A DNA stretch of 64,000 bases from Mogibacterium sp. GTDB taxonomy: Bacteria; Bacillota; Clostridia; Peptostreptococcales; Anaerovoracaceae. The stretch lies in contig JAFQZQ010000019.1 in assembly GCA_017405845.1 (NCBI GenBank), positions 1 to 64,000 on the forward strand, written 5' to 3'. Below the pieces are notes generated by a model. It ran no database searches. It saw only the letters and a program-made list of their open reading frames with translations, and was not told the origin of the DNA. Positions 35,157-45,198 of the stretch are shown here, piece by piece. Every line of letters begins with the position of its first letter. Within the stretch, counting starts at the first letter, position 1. Position numbers and translations under genes: made by a program.

Positions 35157-35828
35157 TTAATCGCAGGCGATTTTCTTTATTACATAGCCTGCCAGGCATA
35201 AGCCTGCTGAACCCGGCACATAACTGAGCGTGCCAAGATCGCCATCGCGTGGAACCGGTTTTTCTTCCGAATAGACTACAGGCAGATGTTCGATGCCTGT
35301 TTCCCTTAACCTTTTTCTCATCACTTTCGCAAGCGGGCAGGTAGACGTCTTAGAAATATCGGCCACTTTAAACTGTGTGTCGAATTTGCCTGCTGCTCCC
35401 ATAGCAGATATGATATTAACGCCTTTCTCTGTAGCCGTTTTTATGAGAGAAGTCTTTGCAATTATACTGTCTATAGCATCGATGACCCAGTCATAAGCAG
35501 TAAGATCGAGATCATCATGCTCTGCATAAAACCTTGCAAGCGCAGTTACTTCGGTATCCGGATCAATATCTCTGATCCTTTCAGCCATCGCTTCAGCCTT
35601 GTTCCTGCCAAGCGTTGATGTGAGAGCTACAAGCTGCCTGTTAAGGTTGCTCGGCTGTACGGTATCGCCATCCATCAGTGTGATTTTGCCTACCCCTGCA
35701 CGGGCGACAGCCTCTGCCGCATACGAACCTACGCCGCCGACTCCGACTACCAGTACAGACGACGCCTTAAGGCGCGCGAGTCCCTCTTCTCCTATCAGCT
35801 TTCTTGTGCGTGAGTATCTGTCATCCAT
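35157..35828 (-). CDS. tcdA: tRNA threonylcarbamoyladenosine dehydratase, ThiF/MoeB-like
   Basis: 223 residues from MDDRYSRTRKLIGEEG; the AGGTGG site supports this start over one 45 nt upstream inside recX. It is an E1-like ATP-dependent adenylyltransferase with VVGVGGVGSYAAEAVARAG, DGDTVQPSNLNRQ and DAIDSIIAKTSLI. TcdA dehydrates t6A37 in ANN-decoding tRNAs to cyclic t6A. Length and lack of a CxxC rich tail fit TcdA better than MoeB or ThiF. It starts 4 bp after recX. Confidence 0.85.
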   Translation of the reverse strand: MDDRYSRTRKLIGEEGLARLKASSVLVVGVGGVGSYAAEAVARAGVGKITLMDGDTVQPSNLNRQLVALTSTLGRNKAEAMAERIRDIDPDTEVTALARFYAEHDDLDLTAYDWVIDAIDSIIAKTSLIKTATEKGVNIISAMGAAGKFDTQFKVADISKTSTCPLAKVMRKRLRETGIEHLPVVYSEEKPVPRDGDLGTLSYVPGSAGLCLAGYVIKKIACD

Positions 35829-35832
35829 CCCA

Positions 35833-36354
35833 TTACCACCTGTTTTGTTCTTCAGATTCTCTTCTGACTGCATCCAGCACTCTGAAAATATCGCTTCTCG
35901 AGAACCCCTTACTCTCGAGTCTGCGGGCTATCTTCGCTGTGAGTTTGTCATCAACTTCCCTTGCTCGCGGAGCCTCGCCATAGATATCCGAAGGAACATA
36001 CACTTCCTTCCTTGCTATCTCGAGCGCATCCTCAAACTCGTTGACATTCTGCTCATACAGAAAGTCTTCCTTAGCGTTACGCGCAGTCTCCTTGTCTATG
36101 CCTTTTTCAATGAGCTCGCGCTCCGCCCTCAGGACGCCGCGCTTCTTTTCCCTGTTATACTCATAATACCTGAACGCAAAAAGATAGTCATCAATATATC
36201 TCATTCCGATCAGATCATTGATGGCATCAGTTATCTCATCATCGGTATACTCCTTGCTTTCAAGATGCCTCCTGACCTCCTCAGTCGTACGCATCCTCGT
36301 CGCAAGAAAGGCGTATGCCGCCTCGATTGCTGATTTTTTACTCTTGTCTTTCAT
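35833..36354 (-). CDS. recX: RecX regulatory protein
   Basis: 173 residues from MKDKSKKSAIEAAYAFLATR, with GGAAC upstream. The three-helix repeats typical of RecX are clear: RMRTTEEVRRHLESKEYTDD, GMRYIDDYLFAFRY and KIARRLESKGFSRSDIFRVL. RecX modulates RecA filaments. It overlaps the 3' end of the phosphopantetheinyl transferase gene by about 17 bp, implying coupled translation. Relevant to the nearby S24 repressor only through RecA activity. Confidence 0.85.
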   Translation of the reverse strand: MKDKSKKSAIEAAYAFLATRMRTTEEVRRHLESKEYTDDEITDAINDLIGMRYIDDYLFAFRYYEYNREKKRGVLRAERELIEKGIDKETARNAKEDFLYEQNVNEFEDALEIARKEVYVPSDIYGEAPRAREVDDKLTAKIARRLESKGFSRSDIFRVLDAVRRESEEQNRW

Positions 36355-36874
36355 TACAGTTCCTGCAAAAACAAATTGCAGCATATAAGCCCGGCACATT
36401 CGCTACGCTTATATCGCTGATCATGTATTCTTTACCGCCGGCAGTCAGGCAGTCACCTGTTACTGCATTCAGACCCGCATCATATACTGTTCCGCCCAAG
36501 GCTTTTACCAATGCCTCTCGTCTGGTCCATATGCGGAAGAACTCATCGGCGGATGTAATCGTTGCAACATCTTCAGGTGCAAACCACCTCTCAGCTATCG
36601 CCATATAATTGCATTTTCTGCTGAGCTGGATGTCGAGTCCGCAGTCTTCATATTCAGAGTCCGCAATAAGAACGGCCCAGATGTTCCCGGTATGAGAAAT
36701 GGAGAAACAGCTGAAGCCTTCTATATATGGCTTGCCGTGTTCTCCTTTCTTCATTACTCCGATCAGCGTCTTTGCCAGTTCCTTGTCCCCTGTGTGTAAA
36801 GCGAGGACTTGCTGCAGCAGTCTGTGGCTTTCACCCGGACCGCCTTCATACTTATCCGTATAGTATATGCGCAC
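36338..36874 (-). CDS. 4'-phosphopantetheinyl transferase, Sfp-like
   Basis: 178 residues, at the short end for Sfp-type enzymes. Motifs are GKPYIEGFSCFSISHTG, the Mg-binding CGLDIQ and WTRREALVKALGG (W-x-x-x-E-A-x-x-K). It transfers phosphopantetheine from CoA to a carrier-protein serine. No synthase cluster is nearby, so the target may be ACP or a carrier elsewhere. GTG start with AGGGA 9 nt upstream. 15 bp after the S41 protease gene. Confidence 0.85.
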   Translation of the reverse strand: MRIYYTDKYEGGPGESHRLLQQVLALHTGDKELAKTLIGVMKKGEHGKPYIEGFSCFSISHTGNIWAVLIADSEYEDCGLDIQLSRKCNYMAIAERWFAPEDVATITSADEFFRIWTRREALVKALGGTVYDAGLNAVTGDCLTAGGKEYMISDISVANVPGLYAAICFCRNCNERQE

Positions 36875-36889
36875 TGTTTCGGTCCCTGA

Positions 36890-38197
36890 TTACTGTGCGA
36901 GTTCCTTGATTGCTTCTTCGAGCACTTCGCCGTCTGCAGCTTCTATGTCAGGTGTGATGCCTACTTCATTGACCGTCTTGCCGTTTGGTCTGAAGTATTC
37001 AGTAACGGTAAGCTTTACGGCCGTTCCGTCGCTGAACTTGTGCATCAGCTGCGTAACGCCCTTTCCGTATGTTTTTGTTCCAATGACAGTGCCGGCCTTA
37101 TTATCCTGAAGCGCAGCGGTCAGTATCTCTGAGGCGCTTGCTGTGTTCTCGTTGACGAGTATGACCATGTCCAGATTTGCTGAGCTCGCCTCGGAGTTAT
37201 AGACTGTCTCTGTCCCGTCCTTTGTGTTCTCGCTCATGATTTTGCAGGCTGGGAGTAAATAATCCGCTATCTCGATGCTTGGATCCGTCAGTCCGCCGCC
37301 ATTGTCTCTGAGGTCAAGGATGAACTTTGTGCATCCCTTATCCTTGAGTTCCTTTACGGCACTTTTGAATTCGTCGTCTGTGCCATCTATGAATGATGCA
37401 ATGTTTATATATCCTATCTCAGGATGGCCCTCAAGCACGCTATAGACGACGGATTCGCTCTCGATCCTCTGTCTGTTAAGATCGAAATCCAAAGTTTTAT
37501 CACCCCTCTTGACAGTGATAGTCACTTTTGTTCCGGCTTCTCCGGTGATCATTGAAACCGCATCATCTACATTAGACGGCTTTTTCCCATCTACCTTTAC
37601 TATGATGTCCTCAGGTTCCACACCTGCCTCAGCAGCCGGTGTATCATCAAATACAGATTTGATGACTATATTATCACCTTCCTGCACAACGCCGATTCCG
37701 ACTCCAACGTAGTCGCCCAGATATCTCTTCTCGATTTCGGCGTACTCGGCAGCCGTATAATAAGTTGCGTAAGGATCGCCTATACTGCTGACTATTTCCT
37801 TCAGCTCCTCGTCGCTGATTTCCTCAGGATCCTTCTGTGCGATAGGATCCTCACCTATCATTTTCATGATCTCATAATATTTACCGTATGATTTATCGAG
37901 ATCTATGTAATAATCGTACGCTTTTTCAGGGACAAAGCGACCAATATTGAGTACCTGCGTACATATCGTTATCGCTCCGAATGCCACAGATACACCCAGC
38001 AGGAATGCCAGTAACAGGCCAAGCAGTGATATTTGCTTTTTCCTATCATTTACCGCTTCAACTTCTGCGGTTTCTGTTTCATCACCAAGAAGAGGCTCAT
38101 CGGTAACTCCGTCATCAACGTTATAGTATGCGGTATCCGAAAGATCGAGTCCCATCTTCTTGTCTTCACTTATCTCTTTGATCAGATCTTCGTGCAT
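36890..38197 (-). CDS. C-terminal processing peptidase, S41 family
   Basis: 435 residues. A short acidic cytoplasmic N-terminus, a transmembrane helix (about 55-80), a PDZ domain (about 165-255, VGIGVVQEGDNIVIKSVFDD) and the S41 protease domain with the catalytic serine in NTASASEIL and lysine in TYGKGVTQ. CtpA/CtpB-like enzymes cleave envelope proteins. The ATG overlaps the recJ stop by 1 bp (TAATG). Confidence 0.92.
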   Translation of the reverse strand: MHEDLIKEISEDKKMGLDLSDTAYYNVDDGVTDEPLLGDETETAEVEAVNDRKKQISLLGLLLAFLLGVSVAFGAITICTQVLNIGRFVPEKAYDYYIDLDKSYGKYYEIMKMIGEDPIAQKDPEEISDEELKEIVSSIGDPYATYYTAAEYAEIEKRYLGDYVGVGIGVVQEGDNIVIKSVFDDTPAAEAGVEPEDIIVKVDGKKPSNVDDAVSMITGEAGTKVTITVKRGDKTLDFDLNRQRIESESVVYSVLEGHPEIGYINIASFIDGTDDEFKSAVKELKDKGCTKFILDLRDNGGGLTDPSIEIADYLLPACKIMSENTKDGTETVYNSEASSANLDMVILVNENTASASEILTAALQDNKAGTVIGTKTYGKGVTQLMHKFSDGTAVKLTVTEYFRPNGKTVNEVGITPDIEAADGEVLEEAIKELAQ

Positions 38198-39843
38198 TAT
38201 TCAGCCCCTGCAGGTAATATCTCTTTGGCTATGACCTGCGCCTTTCTCACGTCTCTCCAAGTATTGATTTCTATATTGCAGTAAATGTCTACCTTGCCCT
38301 CTGTAACGGCTTCATATGCCTCCGCCGCGTTCCTGAAAATAACGGCGTCTATGCTTCGTCCATCAGCTGTCACAAGTGAGAACCTAGCCATTTTATCATC
38401 GTCTTTGAGAAATCTCCAGCCTTTGACCTCTGCGTTCCTGATTACAAACACAGGCACCTCATTGTCCTTGCCGCATGGCTCAAGCATCTGAAGAGCTTCG
38501 GCCAGTCCGAGGTCGATATCATCCGCCTCTATTTCAGCATCGCTCGAGTGTATCTCATCGAGCAGATCCGGAGTATCCTCTACCATTCGGCGTATGTCCG
38601 TGTTGAGTGCTTTTCTGAGTTCATCCATACCGGCTGCGTCTATCGTGAAACCGCACGCAGCGCTGTGACCGCCGAAACTGATGAATTTGTCTCTGTATTT
38701 GTCGAGCATCTCATAGAGATTCACGCCAGGTATAGATCTGCCGGTGCCTTTATAAGTATCACCGTTCCTTGAGATCACTACGACCGGTCTGTTTATCTTT
38801 TCTCTCAGCTTGCCCGCAACAATGCCAAGCACACCCTCGTGCGAATCGTTTATCTCGACTATCACGAAGTCACCCTTATCCAGCTCATCATTGAGCAGCG
38901 CACTGCCTCTTTCATAGGCTTCATCCTGCAGTTTTCTGCGCTCCCGGTTAGCCTCTATCAACTCGTTGCAGCACTCTCTTATCTCATGATCGTCTTCGGA
39001 TAAAAGCAACCTGACTCCCAGAGAGGCATCACCAAGCCTACCCGAAGCGTTGATTTTCGGAGCTATGCCGAAAGATATGTCTCCTGCCTTGAGTGTTCTG
39101 TAGTCGAGCGCCGACCTGTCGATCAGCTCCCTCAGACCTCTATTGCGGCATCCGAGATGCATGCTGCGCAGACCGCATTTGACCATCGTGCGGTTCTCAT
39201 CCGTCATAGGCATGATATCGGCTATGGTGCCGACTGTCGCAAACTCCAGCATCTCCGCCATCAGCGGACGCGGTATATTGCGTTTCCTTGCAATCGCAAG
39301 AGCCAGCTTGTACGCTACTCCCACGCCGGCAAGTCCCTTGAAAGGATAATTGTCTTCAGCGAGTCTCGGATTGATTATGATACCTTCTGCGCGATGCTCG
39401 CTCATGTTGTGGTGGTCAGTTACGAGAGTTCCGATGCCGAGCGAGTGAGCGTACGCAGTCTCTTCGGCAGAGGATGATCCGCAGTCGACTGTCACAATGA
39501 ATTCACCGCCGTCCTCACGTATCCTGTCTATGGACTCCCTGTGCAGTCCATAACCTTCGTCAAGTCTCGACGGGATATAATATGTAACATTATCTGTAAG
39601 CGACCCGATAACCTTCATTAAAAGAGCAGTCGAAGTGATGCCGTCGACATCATAGTCACCGTAGATGACTATGCGCTTGCCCTCATCGACCGCTTTTAGC
39701 AAATAATCCACTCCTTCGCGCATGTTAGCGAGCAGGAATGGATCATACGCCAGTCTCGGTTTCGGAGAGAAGAATTCTTCGAGCATCTCCTCTCCGATAC
39801 CGCGTGATTCAATTATTTCCAGTATTTTTTGATGGATCGTCAT
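38197..39843 (-). CDS. recJ: Single-stranded-DNA exonuclease RecJ
   Basis: 548 residues from MTIHQKILEIIESRGIGEEM; the 38-codon longer frame runs through the upstream gene. DHH phosphoesterase motifs are IYGDYDVDGITSTALL, VTVDCGSS and VTDHHNMSE; the DHHA1 part includes FGGHSAACGF; a C-terminal OB-like domain follows. It degrades 5' ssDNA ends in recombination and mismatch or excision repair. SD is weak. It lies 10 bp after the M23 hydrolase gene. Confidence 0.92.
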   Translation of the reverse strand: MTIHQKILEIIESRGIGEEMLEEFFSPKPRLAYDPFLLANMREGVDYLLKAVDEGKRIVIYGDYDVDGITSTALLMKVIGSLTDNVTYYIPSRLDEGYGLHRESIDRIREDGGEFIVTVDCGSSSAEETAYAHSLGIGTLVTDHHNMSEHRAEGIIINPRLAEDNYPFKGLAGVGVAYKLALAIARKRNIPRPLMAEMLEFATVGTIADIMPMTDENRTMVKCGLRSMHLGCRNRGLRELIDRSALDYRTLKAGDISFGIAPKINASGRLGDASLGVRLLLSEDDHEIRECCNELIEANRERRKLQDEAYERGSALLNDELDKGDFVIVEINDSHEGVLGIVAGKLREKINRPVVVISRNGDTYKGTGRSIPGVNLYEMLDKYRDKFISFGGHSAACGFTIDAAGMDELRKALNTDIRRMVEDTPDLLDEIHSSDAEIEADDIDLGLAEALQMLEPCGKDNEVPVFVIRNAEVKGWRFLKDDDKMARFSLVTADGRSIDAVIFRNAAEAYEAVTEGKVDIYCNIEINTWRDVRKAQVIAKEILPAGAE

Positions 39844-39853
39844 TTTTTGTTTA

Positions 39854-41062
39854 TCAATACAGTGAGAACGGGTTGATGTGTGAGCCGTTCTGGAAGACGG
39901 TGAAGTGCAGGTGAGGACCTGTCGAAGCTCCTGTGCTTCCGATGTATCCCAGCACACTTCCCTTAGTTACGTACTGCCCTGCCTTACAATTATAACCGCT
40001 CAGGTGGCCGTATAAAACACTATATCCGTTTCCGACAGCATACTGAATGCAATTTCCGTATCCGCCGTACCAAGACGCTCTGGTCACATAACCGTCAGCA
40101 ATCGCATATACAGGGGCACCATTTGTGCCACTGGTCAGCACGATGTCAAGACCATTATGGAATTCTCTGCCATGGAACGGACATCTTCTCCATCCGTACT
40201 TGTCGGAAAGCTCCCAGTTGGACGCTGTTGGCCATACATATTCTCCCGGAGCGACATCGATCTTTCCGCCGGCGTCAACGATCATCTGCTCCGCCTCAAG
40301 CTGCTTCCTCAATGCATCCGCAGCCATCTCAGCAGCTTCCGCTTCCTTTTGTGCCTGCAGCGCATGCATCTTGTCAGCTTCTGCTTTATACTTCTTCTTC
40401 AGCTCCTCAGTTTCAACCTCTTTGGCCTCAAGTCCTATCTGCTGATCAACAAGAACAGCCTGCTCGTATTCGAGTGCTTCTCTCTCTTCTTCGAGCTCCT
40501 TCTTAAGCTTATTAAGTTTCTTATAATCCTTCTGCAGTTTCTTCAGGAGCTTCTCATCGCTTTCAAGGATCTTGTGCACCATGCCGACGTTTGACAGCAG
40601 GTCTTCAACGCTCTGTGAATTCAGAATTACATCAGCCATACCGGCATTACCGTTTTTATAAATGGCGGTCAGCCTGTTATTCAGAGCATCATTCTGTTCT
40701 TTGATTTCTTTTTCCTTGGCTTCCATTTCGGCTTTTTTCGCCTCTATCTCAGCCTTTTTTGCCTCTATTGCAGCTTCTGAGTTTGCTATTTCTACCTTCT
40801 TGTTTTCTATTTCACTCGCGAGCTGTTCGAGTTGTTTTTCCGCATCCTCAAAGTTCGCGACAGCCTCCGCTGCCTTCTTTGCGGCAGCCTTTGCCTCCTC
40901 GCGCTTAGCTTCGGTTGCCTCACGCGCTTCCTTAGCCTCTTCCTGAGCCTTGTCGTACTCATCCTGGCTGACGGCGAACGAAGTCTTGTAGGACACAGAG
41001 AATACTGCTGCTACCATTACCAGAGCCAGTATTAAGCAAAACGTCTTTCTTGTCTTCATCAT
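39854..41062 (-). CDS. Peptidoglycan hydrolase, M23 with coiled coil (EnvC-like)
   Basis: 402 residues. Signal peptide (about 1-30), a long Ala/Glu/Lys-rich coiled coil (about 32-260) and a LytM M23 domain with FHNGLDIVL, YGHLSGY and GPHLHFTVF, which carry all zinc ligands. This is the architecture of EnvC/PcsB-type cell-separation hydrolases activated by FtsEX. The ftsX gene lies 12 bp upstream in the same operon (ftsE-ftsX-this gene), strongly supporting that role. Confidence 0.92.
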   Translation of the reverse strand: MMKTRKTFCLILALVMVAAVFSVSYKTSFAVSQDEYDKAQEEAKEAREATEAKREEAKAAAKKAAEAVANFEDAEKQLEQLASEIENKKVEIANSEAAIEAKKAEIEAKKAEMEAKEKEIKEQNDALNNRLTAIYKNGNAGMADVILNSQSVEDLLSNVGMVHKILESDEKLLKKLQKDYKKLNKLKKELEEEREALEYEQAVLVDQQIGLEAKEVETEELKKKYKAEADKMHALQAQKEAEAAEMAADALRKQLEAEQMIVDAGGKIDVAPGEYVWPTASNWELSDKYGWRRCPFHGREFHNGLDIVLTSGTNGAPVYAIADGYVTRASWYGGYGNCIQYAVGNGYSVLYGHLSGYNCKAGQYVTKGSVLGYIGSTGASTGPHLHFTVFQNGSHINPFSLY

Positions 41063-41074
41063 CGTATGCCTTGT

Positions 41075-41965
41075 CTATACATTAAGGAATCTTCGAATTG
41101 ATATTGCGCTTCCGATCACACCTATTCCAATGCCGATGCTCAGGAACATGATCAGCAGCACATTGGTAAGCTGCTCTGCAGGTACGAGCGATACTGAAAG
41201 AATTCTCAGTACGTCCGAGCCGATAATACCGGTCAGCTTCGAGTAAATGAGATAGGTAAGACCTGTTGCGATAACCGACGACAGGACACCCACTATCACA
41301 CCGCCCCATATAAACGGCGCTTTTACGAACCAGTTGGTAGCACCGAGGTACTTCATTATTCCGATCTCTTTTTCTCTGTTGAACACCGTCAGCTTGATGG
41401 TGTTTGCAACGATTATTATAGAGACTATTATCAGGAATCCCATGGCGATCAGGGATCCGATCTCGATGAAGTGTGATAACTGTGACAGTTTTTCAATAGT
41501 GTTACGGTAGTAAACGACATCATCCACGCCCTCTATAGCCGGTGCGGATTCAGCGACCCTGTTTGCCGCATCCTTATCGCTCACATATACGGTATATGAA
41601 TCCGGGAGCGGGTTTTCCGGAAGGTTTTCCAGAAGATAGCCGTTGTCACCCCATCTCTCCTTGAGAGTATCCAGGGCCTGATCCTTGGTGACATATTCCA
41701 CCTTCTCTACGCCCTTGATCTTATTGAGCGATACCCCTACTTTATCCGTGACCTCCTTCGTATTGCTGTCCTTCATGTATATCTGGATCACGTTGTAATC
41801 CTTACCGATCGATCTTGCGAACATGTTTACATTCACAAATGAAACGAAGAACAGACCGAGTATCAGCATCATTGCCGAAATAGCCAGTATGGAAGTGAAA
41901 TACATGCCTTTATTGCGTCCCATCTGGGAGAAGGCCTGTTTTATGTTATATCCGAATCTACTCAT
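41075..41965 (-). CDS. ftsX: Cell division protein FtsX
   Basis: 296 residues. The start at MSRFGYNIKQAFSQM is preferred because GGGGAGG lies 6 nt before it; a GTG 15 nt upstream is possible. Four transmembrane helices (about 19-45, 165-195, 215-240, 262-290) enclose a large extracellular loop. With FtsE it controls the downstream M23 hydrolase across the membrane. It overlaps the ftsE stop by 8 bp. Confidence 0.93.
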   Translation of the reverse strand: MSRFGYNIKQAFSQMGRNKGMYFTSILAISAMMLILGLFFVSFVNVNMFARSIGKDYNVIQIYMKDSNTKEVTDKVGVSLNKIKGVEKVEYVTKDQALDTLKERWGDNGYLLENLPENPLPDSYTVYVSDKDAANRVAESAPAIEGVDDVVYYRNTIEKLSQLSHFIEIGSLIAMGFLIIVSIIIVANTIKLTVFNREKEIGIMKYLGATNWFVKAPFIWGGVIVGVLSSVIATGLTYLIYSKLTGIIGSDVLRILSVSLVPAEQLTNVLLIMFLSIGIGIGVIGSAISIRRFLNV

Positions 41966-42836
41966 AGACATCCTCCCCACCGTTCAGATAGGTGTCTACA
42001 AGGCTGTCATCATAACCCATAGGGCTGTGCACTTCCGAAGCTCTGCCTCTCAGCCTCTCATTCTTTTTGTTGATCTGTGCCTGAGCTGCTCTCAGCTCGT
42101 TAGGATCAAGGAAGGTGGTGAAGCCCGGTACATAAATGTCTTCCTGAGGCTCTGTCTGCTGCACAAAGCCGTAGCTGCCCTCTTCATCGCGAACTATCTG
42201 TCCGTGATCGATGGCAACAACTCTCTTGTTCATCTTGTCTACAATATCCTTGGCATGTGTGACCATCAGGACTGTAGTTCCTCTCACGTTGATCTTTTCG
42301 AGCAGCTTCATGATATCCATCGCTGTGATAGGATCGAGGTTACCTGTAGGCTCATCACATATGAGCACTCTCGGCTTGTTCACAAGCGCCCTTGCAATGC
42401 CGACTCTCTGCTGCTCTCCCGCAGACAGTTCGTCCGGATATCTGTTGGCCTTATCAGCAATGTCGACCAGTTCGAGCACGTAAGGTACTCTCTCCTTGAT
42501 CTCTCTTCTGCTCTTGTGAAGGACCTCCATCGCGAAAGCCACATTCTCATAGACAGTCTTCTTCTCAAGAAGTCTGAAGTCCTGGAAGACCATGCCGATC
42601 TTCTGCCTGATCTTAGGCACTTCACGGCTTTTGATCTTTGTTATATCCTTACCCGCAAGAATTATGCTTCCGCTGTCAGGCTGGATCTCCTTCAGTATCA
42701 GTTTAATGAATGTCGATTTGCCGGCGCCGCTTGGCCCCACAAGAAAAACAAAGTCGCCGCTGTTGATATGCACGCTGGCATTCTTCAGAGCAACATTGTT
42801 TCCATACTTTTTCGTTACGTTATTAAATACTATCAT
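41958..42836 (-). CDS. ftsE: Cell division ATP-binding protein FtsE, with long C-terminal extension
   Basis: 292 residues, about 65 longer than usual. ATPase motifs: [44 protein letters not shown] and MVTHAKDIVDKM. After about residue 225 comes a tail with PQEDIYVPGFTTFLDPNEL and a charged helical part. Its function is unknown; it might be a cytoplasmic docking or regulatory region. The gene heads the ftsE-ftsX-M23 operon. Confidence 0.93.
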   Translation of the reverse strand: MIVFNNVTKKYGNNVALKNASVHINSGDFVFLVGPSGAGKSTFIKLILKEIQPDSGSIILAGKDITKIKSREVPKIRQKIGMVFQDFRLLEKKTVYENVAFAMEVLHKSRREIKERVPYVLELVDIADKANRYPDELSAGEQQRVGIARALVNKPRVLICDEPTGNLDPITAMDIMKLLEKINVRGTTVLMVTHAKDIVDKMNKRVVAIDHGQIVRDEEGSYGFVQQTEPQEDIYVPGFTTFLDPNELRAAQAQINKKNERLRGRASEVHSPMGYDDSLVDTYLNGGEDVYE

Positions 42837-42958
42837 GCCTAAGTGTTCCGCTCCCGCTGAAAATACAGCTTTTTTACGCAGATTAATACGGAACTATTAT
42901 ACATTCAGGCATATTGCTATTTTGGCAAACTTAATGAACTTTCATTCTTAACGTACTT

Positions 42959-44134
42959 TCATATTCGGGCGGCACCGGTTCTGCGTGCAGCGTCTGCCAC
43001 TGCCTCAGCCACTGCAGGACCAACCCTTTTATCAAAAGCCTTTGGGATTATATATTCCGCCGAAAGTTCTTCTTCTGATATAAGACTCGCGAGGGCTTCT
43101 GCCGCCGCAAGCTTCATTTCTTCATTTATCGTCTTTGCCCTGCAGTCAAATGTGCCACGGAATATCCCCGGAAAAGCAAGCACGTTGTTGATCTGATTCG
43201 AATAGTCAGACCTTCCGGTAGATACTACAGCAGCACCTGCTGCCCTTGCATCATCAGGAAATATCTCAGGCACAGGATTTGCGCAGGCAAAGATTACAGG
43301 ATCGGTATCCATCGACCTTACCATTTCCTGTGTTACCAGACCCGGAGCCGAGAACCCCAGGAACACATCGGCACCCTTCAGGGCATCTGCAAGTGTACCC
43401 CTCTTGCCTTCATGGTTGGTGCATTCAGCCAGCTCCTCAAGATTAGCGTTCATGCCCTCCGTACGTCCTTTATAGATGATGCCACAGATATCGCTCATGA
43501 CTATATTCTTAAAGCCCTGTGAAAGCAGTATCTTGCATACGGCGGTCCCCGCTGCACCTGCACCTGAAATGACTACCTTTACATCTTCTTTCTTCTTGTT
43601 TACGATCTTCAGCGCATTCATCAGTCCGGCGAGCACGATCACTGCCGTGCCGTGCTGGTCGTCATGAAAGACCGGGATGTCGCATCTCTCTTTAAGCCTT
43701 CTTTCTATCTCAAAACACCTCGGTGCAGAGATATCTTCGAGGTTAATTCCGCCAAATGATCCGGATATCTGATATACGGTCTCTACTATGGTGTCCACAT
43801 CCTGGGACCTGATACATAAAGGAAAAGCATCTACGTCTGCAAACTCCTTGAACAGAACGCATTTGCCCTCCATCACAGGCATGCCCGCCTCAGCACCGAT
43901 ATTCCCCAGGCCGAGTACGGCTGAACCGTCAGTGATGACAGCGCACATGTTCCATCTTCTTGTCAGCTCATAACTCTTCGAAGGATCCTTTTGTATCTCA
44001 AGGCAAGGCTGAGCAACGCCCGGCGTATACGCCAGCGAAAGATCATCCTTATTGTCTACGCTCACTCTGGAAACTACTTCAACCTTTCCCTTCCACAGCT
44101 CATGAAGTTTCTTCGATTCTGCTGCATAATCCAT
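42959..44134 (-). CDS. NAD(P)-dependent malic enzyme
   Basis: 391 residues, the short bacterial form. [27 protein letters not shown], the metal/acid segment [13 protein letters not shown], the Rossmann motif [16 protein letters not shown] and [10 protein letters not shown] are all present. It oxidatively decarboxylates malate to pyruvate. It is divergent from ttdAB, whose product converts tartrate to oxaloacetate or hydrates fumarate to malate; together with pckA this sets out a C4-to-C3 route. GGGGAGAT precedes the ATG. Confidence 0.93.
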   Translation of the reverse strand: MDYAAESKKLHELWKGKVEVVSRVSVDNKDDLSLAYTPGVAQPCLEIQKDPSKSYELTRRWNMCAVITDGSAVLGLGNIGAEAGMPVMEGKCVLFKEFADVDAFPLCIRSQDVDTIVETVYQISGSFGGINLEDISAPRCFEIERRLKERCDIPVFHDDQHGTAVIVLAGLMNALKIVNKKKEDVKVVISGAGAAGTAVCKILLSQGFKNIVMSDICGIIYKGRTEGMNANLEELAECTNHEGKRGTLADALKGADVFLGFSAPGLVTQEMVRSMDTDPVIFACANPVPEIFPDDARAAGAAVVSTGRSDYSNQINNVLAFPGIFRGTFDCRAKTINEEMKLAAAEALASLISEEELSAEYIIPKAFDKRVGPAVAEAVADAARRTGAARI

Positions 44135-44275
44135 AGTCTTATCTCCCCTTCTGCGCTATTTGAATATGTTTGACTCTAACACTGTTTGGCGCTTTGTTCA
44201 ACAATTATGCGTCATTTACCCGCTTGATAACAGCTCTGCGATGTAATAGACTTGACCGCAACGGAGGGTATAAAC

Positions 44276-45181
44276 ATGACCGTCAAAGAGAAACAAAAAA
44301 TAATAAATGACACCATCGCTGCTTTCATAAACTATATCGCTGTGCATCTGCCTGATGATGTAGTTTCAAGGCTTGAGGAGCTCAGAGCTGCTGAAAACGA
44401 CCCCGCCGCACTGAGCATCTACGACATGATGTTTGAGAATATGCGGCTCGCAGCGGAGCTTAACAGACCGTCGTGCCAGGATACCGGATTCGTGCAGTTC
44501 AGAATCGAATGCGGAAGCCGCTTCCCGATGATACATTATCTGGAAGATCTTCTTCGTAATGCTGTTATTAAGGCTACCCATGAGACACCGTTGCGTCCGA
44601 ACGCAGTGGAAACCTTCGATGAATATAATACGGGTGATAACACCGGTACAGGCGCTCCGTCCATATCGTGGAGCATCATTCCCGACTGGGATGGCTGTGC
44701 GATATCCACTTACCTTGCAGGTGGAGGATGCTCGCTTCCGGGTCATGCCGCAGTGCTGATGCCGGGAGAGGGCTATGAAGGCGTTGTAAAATTTGTTCTC
44801 GACAGGATAGCTGAGTACGGGCCGAATGCCTGTCCGCCTCTTCTTGTCGGAGTTGGCATTGCCAATTCCGTCGATACAGCGGCTCAGCTTTCAAAGAAGG
44901 CACTTTTCAGACCCGTGGGTTCGCACAGTCCCAACGCGAAAGCTGCTGAAATGGAGCAGCTGCTCGAAGACGGCATAAACGCCATGGGGATAGGCCCACA
45001 GGGCATGGGCGGCAAGGCTTCAGTGATGGGTGTGAATATAGAAAGCGCAGCCAGGCACACCGCAACCCTCGGTGTCGGCGTAAGCTTCGGATGCTGGACC
45101 CACCGCAGGGGTAAGATAGTTTTCGACAGAGATCTGAACTTTACCACTGATACCCATAGCGGCTTCACTATCGGACAATAA
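44276..45181 (+). CDS. ttdA: L(+)-tartrate dehydratase / fumarase class I, alpha subunit
   Basis: 301 residues from MTVKEKQKIINDTIAAFI, chosen for GGAGGG about 8 nt upstream. It closely follows E. coli TtdA in length and motifs: NRPSCQDTGFVQF, NAVETFDEYNTGDNTGTGAP, GGGCSLPGHAAVLMPGEGYE, NACPPLLVGVGIA and GCWTHRRGK. The cysteines are candidates for the 4Fe-4S cluster. The enzyme dehydrates L-tartrate to oxaloacetate; related two-subunit enzymes in anaerobes act as fumarase, so the substrate is not certain. Confidence 0.85.
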   Translation: MTVKEKQKIINDTIAAFINYIAVHLPDDVVSRLEELRAAENDPAALSIYDMMFENMRLAAELNRPSCQDTGFVQFRIECGSRFPMIHYLEDLLRNAVIKATHETPLRPNAVETFDEYNTGDNTGTGAPSISWSIIPDWDGCAISTYLAGGGCSLPGHAAVLMPGEGYEGVVKFVLDRIAEYGPNACPPLLVGVGIANSVDTAAQLSKKALFRPVGSHSPNAKAAEMEQLLEDGINAMGIGPQGMGGKASVMGVNIESAARHTATLGVGVSFGCWTHRRGKIVFDRDLNFTTDTHSGFTIGQ

Positions 45182-45198
45182 CTGAGAAAGGCAGCAGG

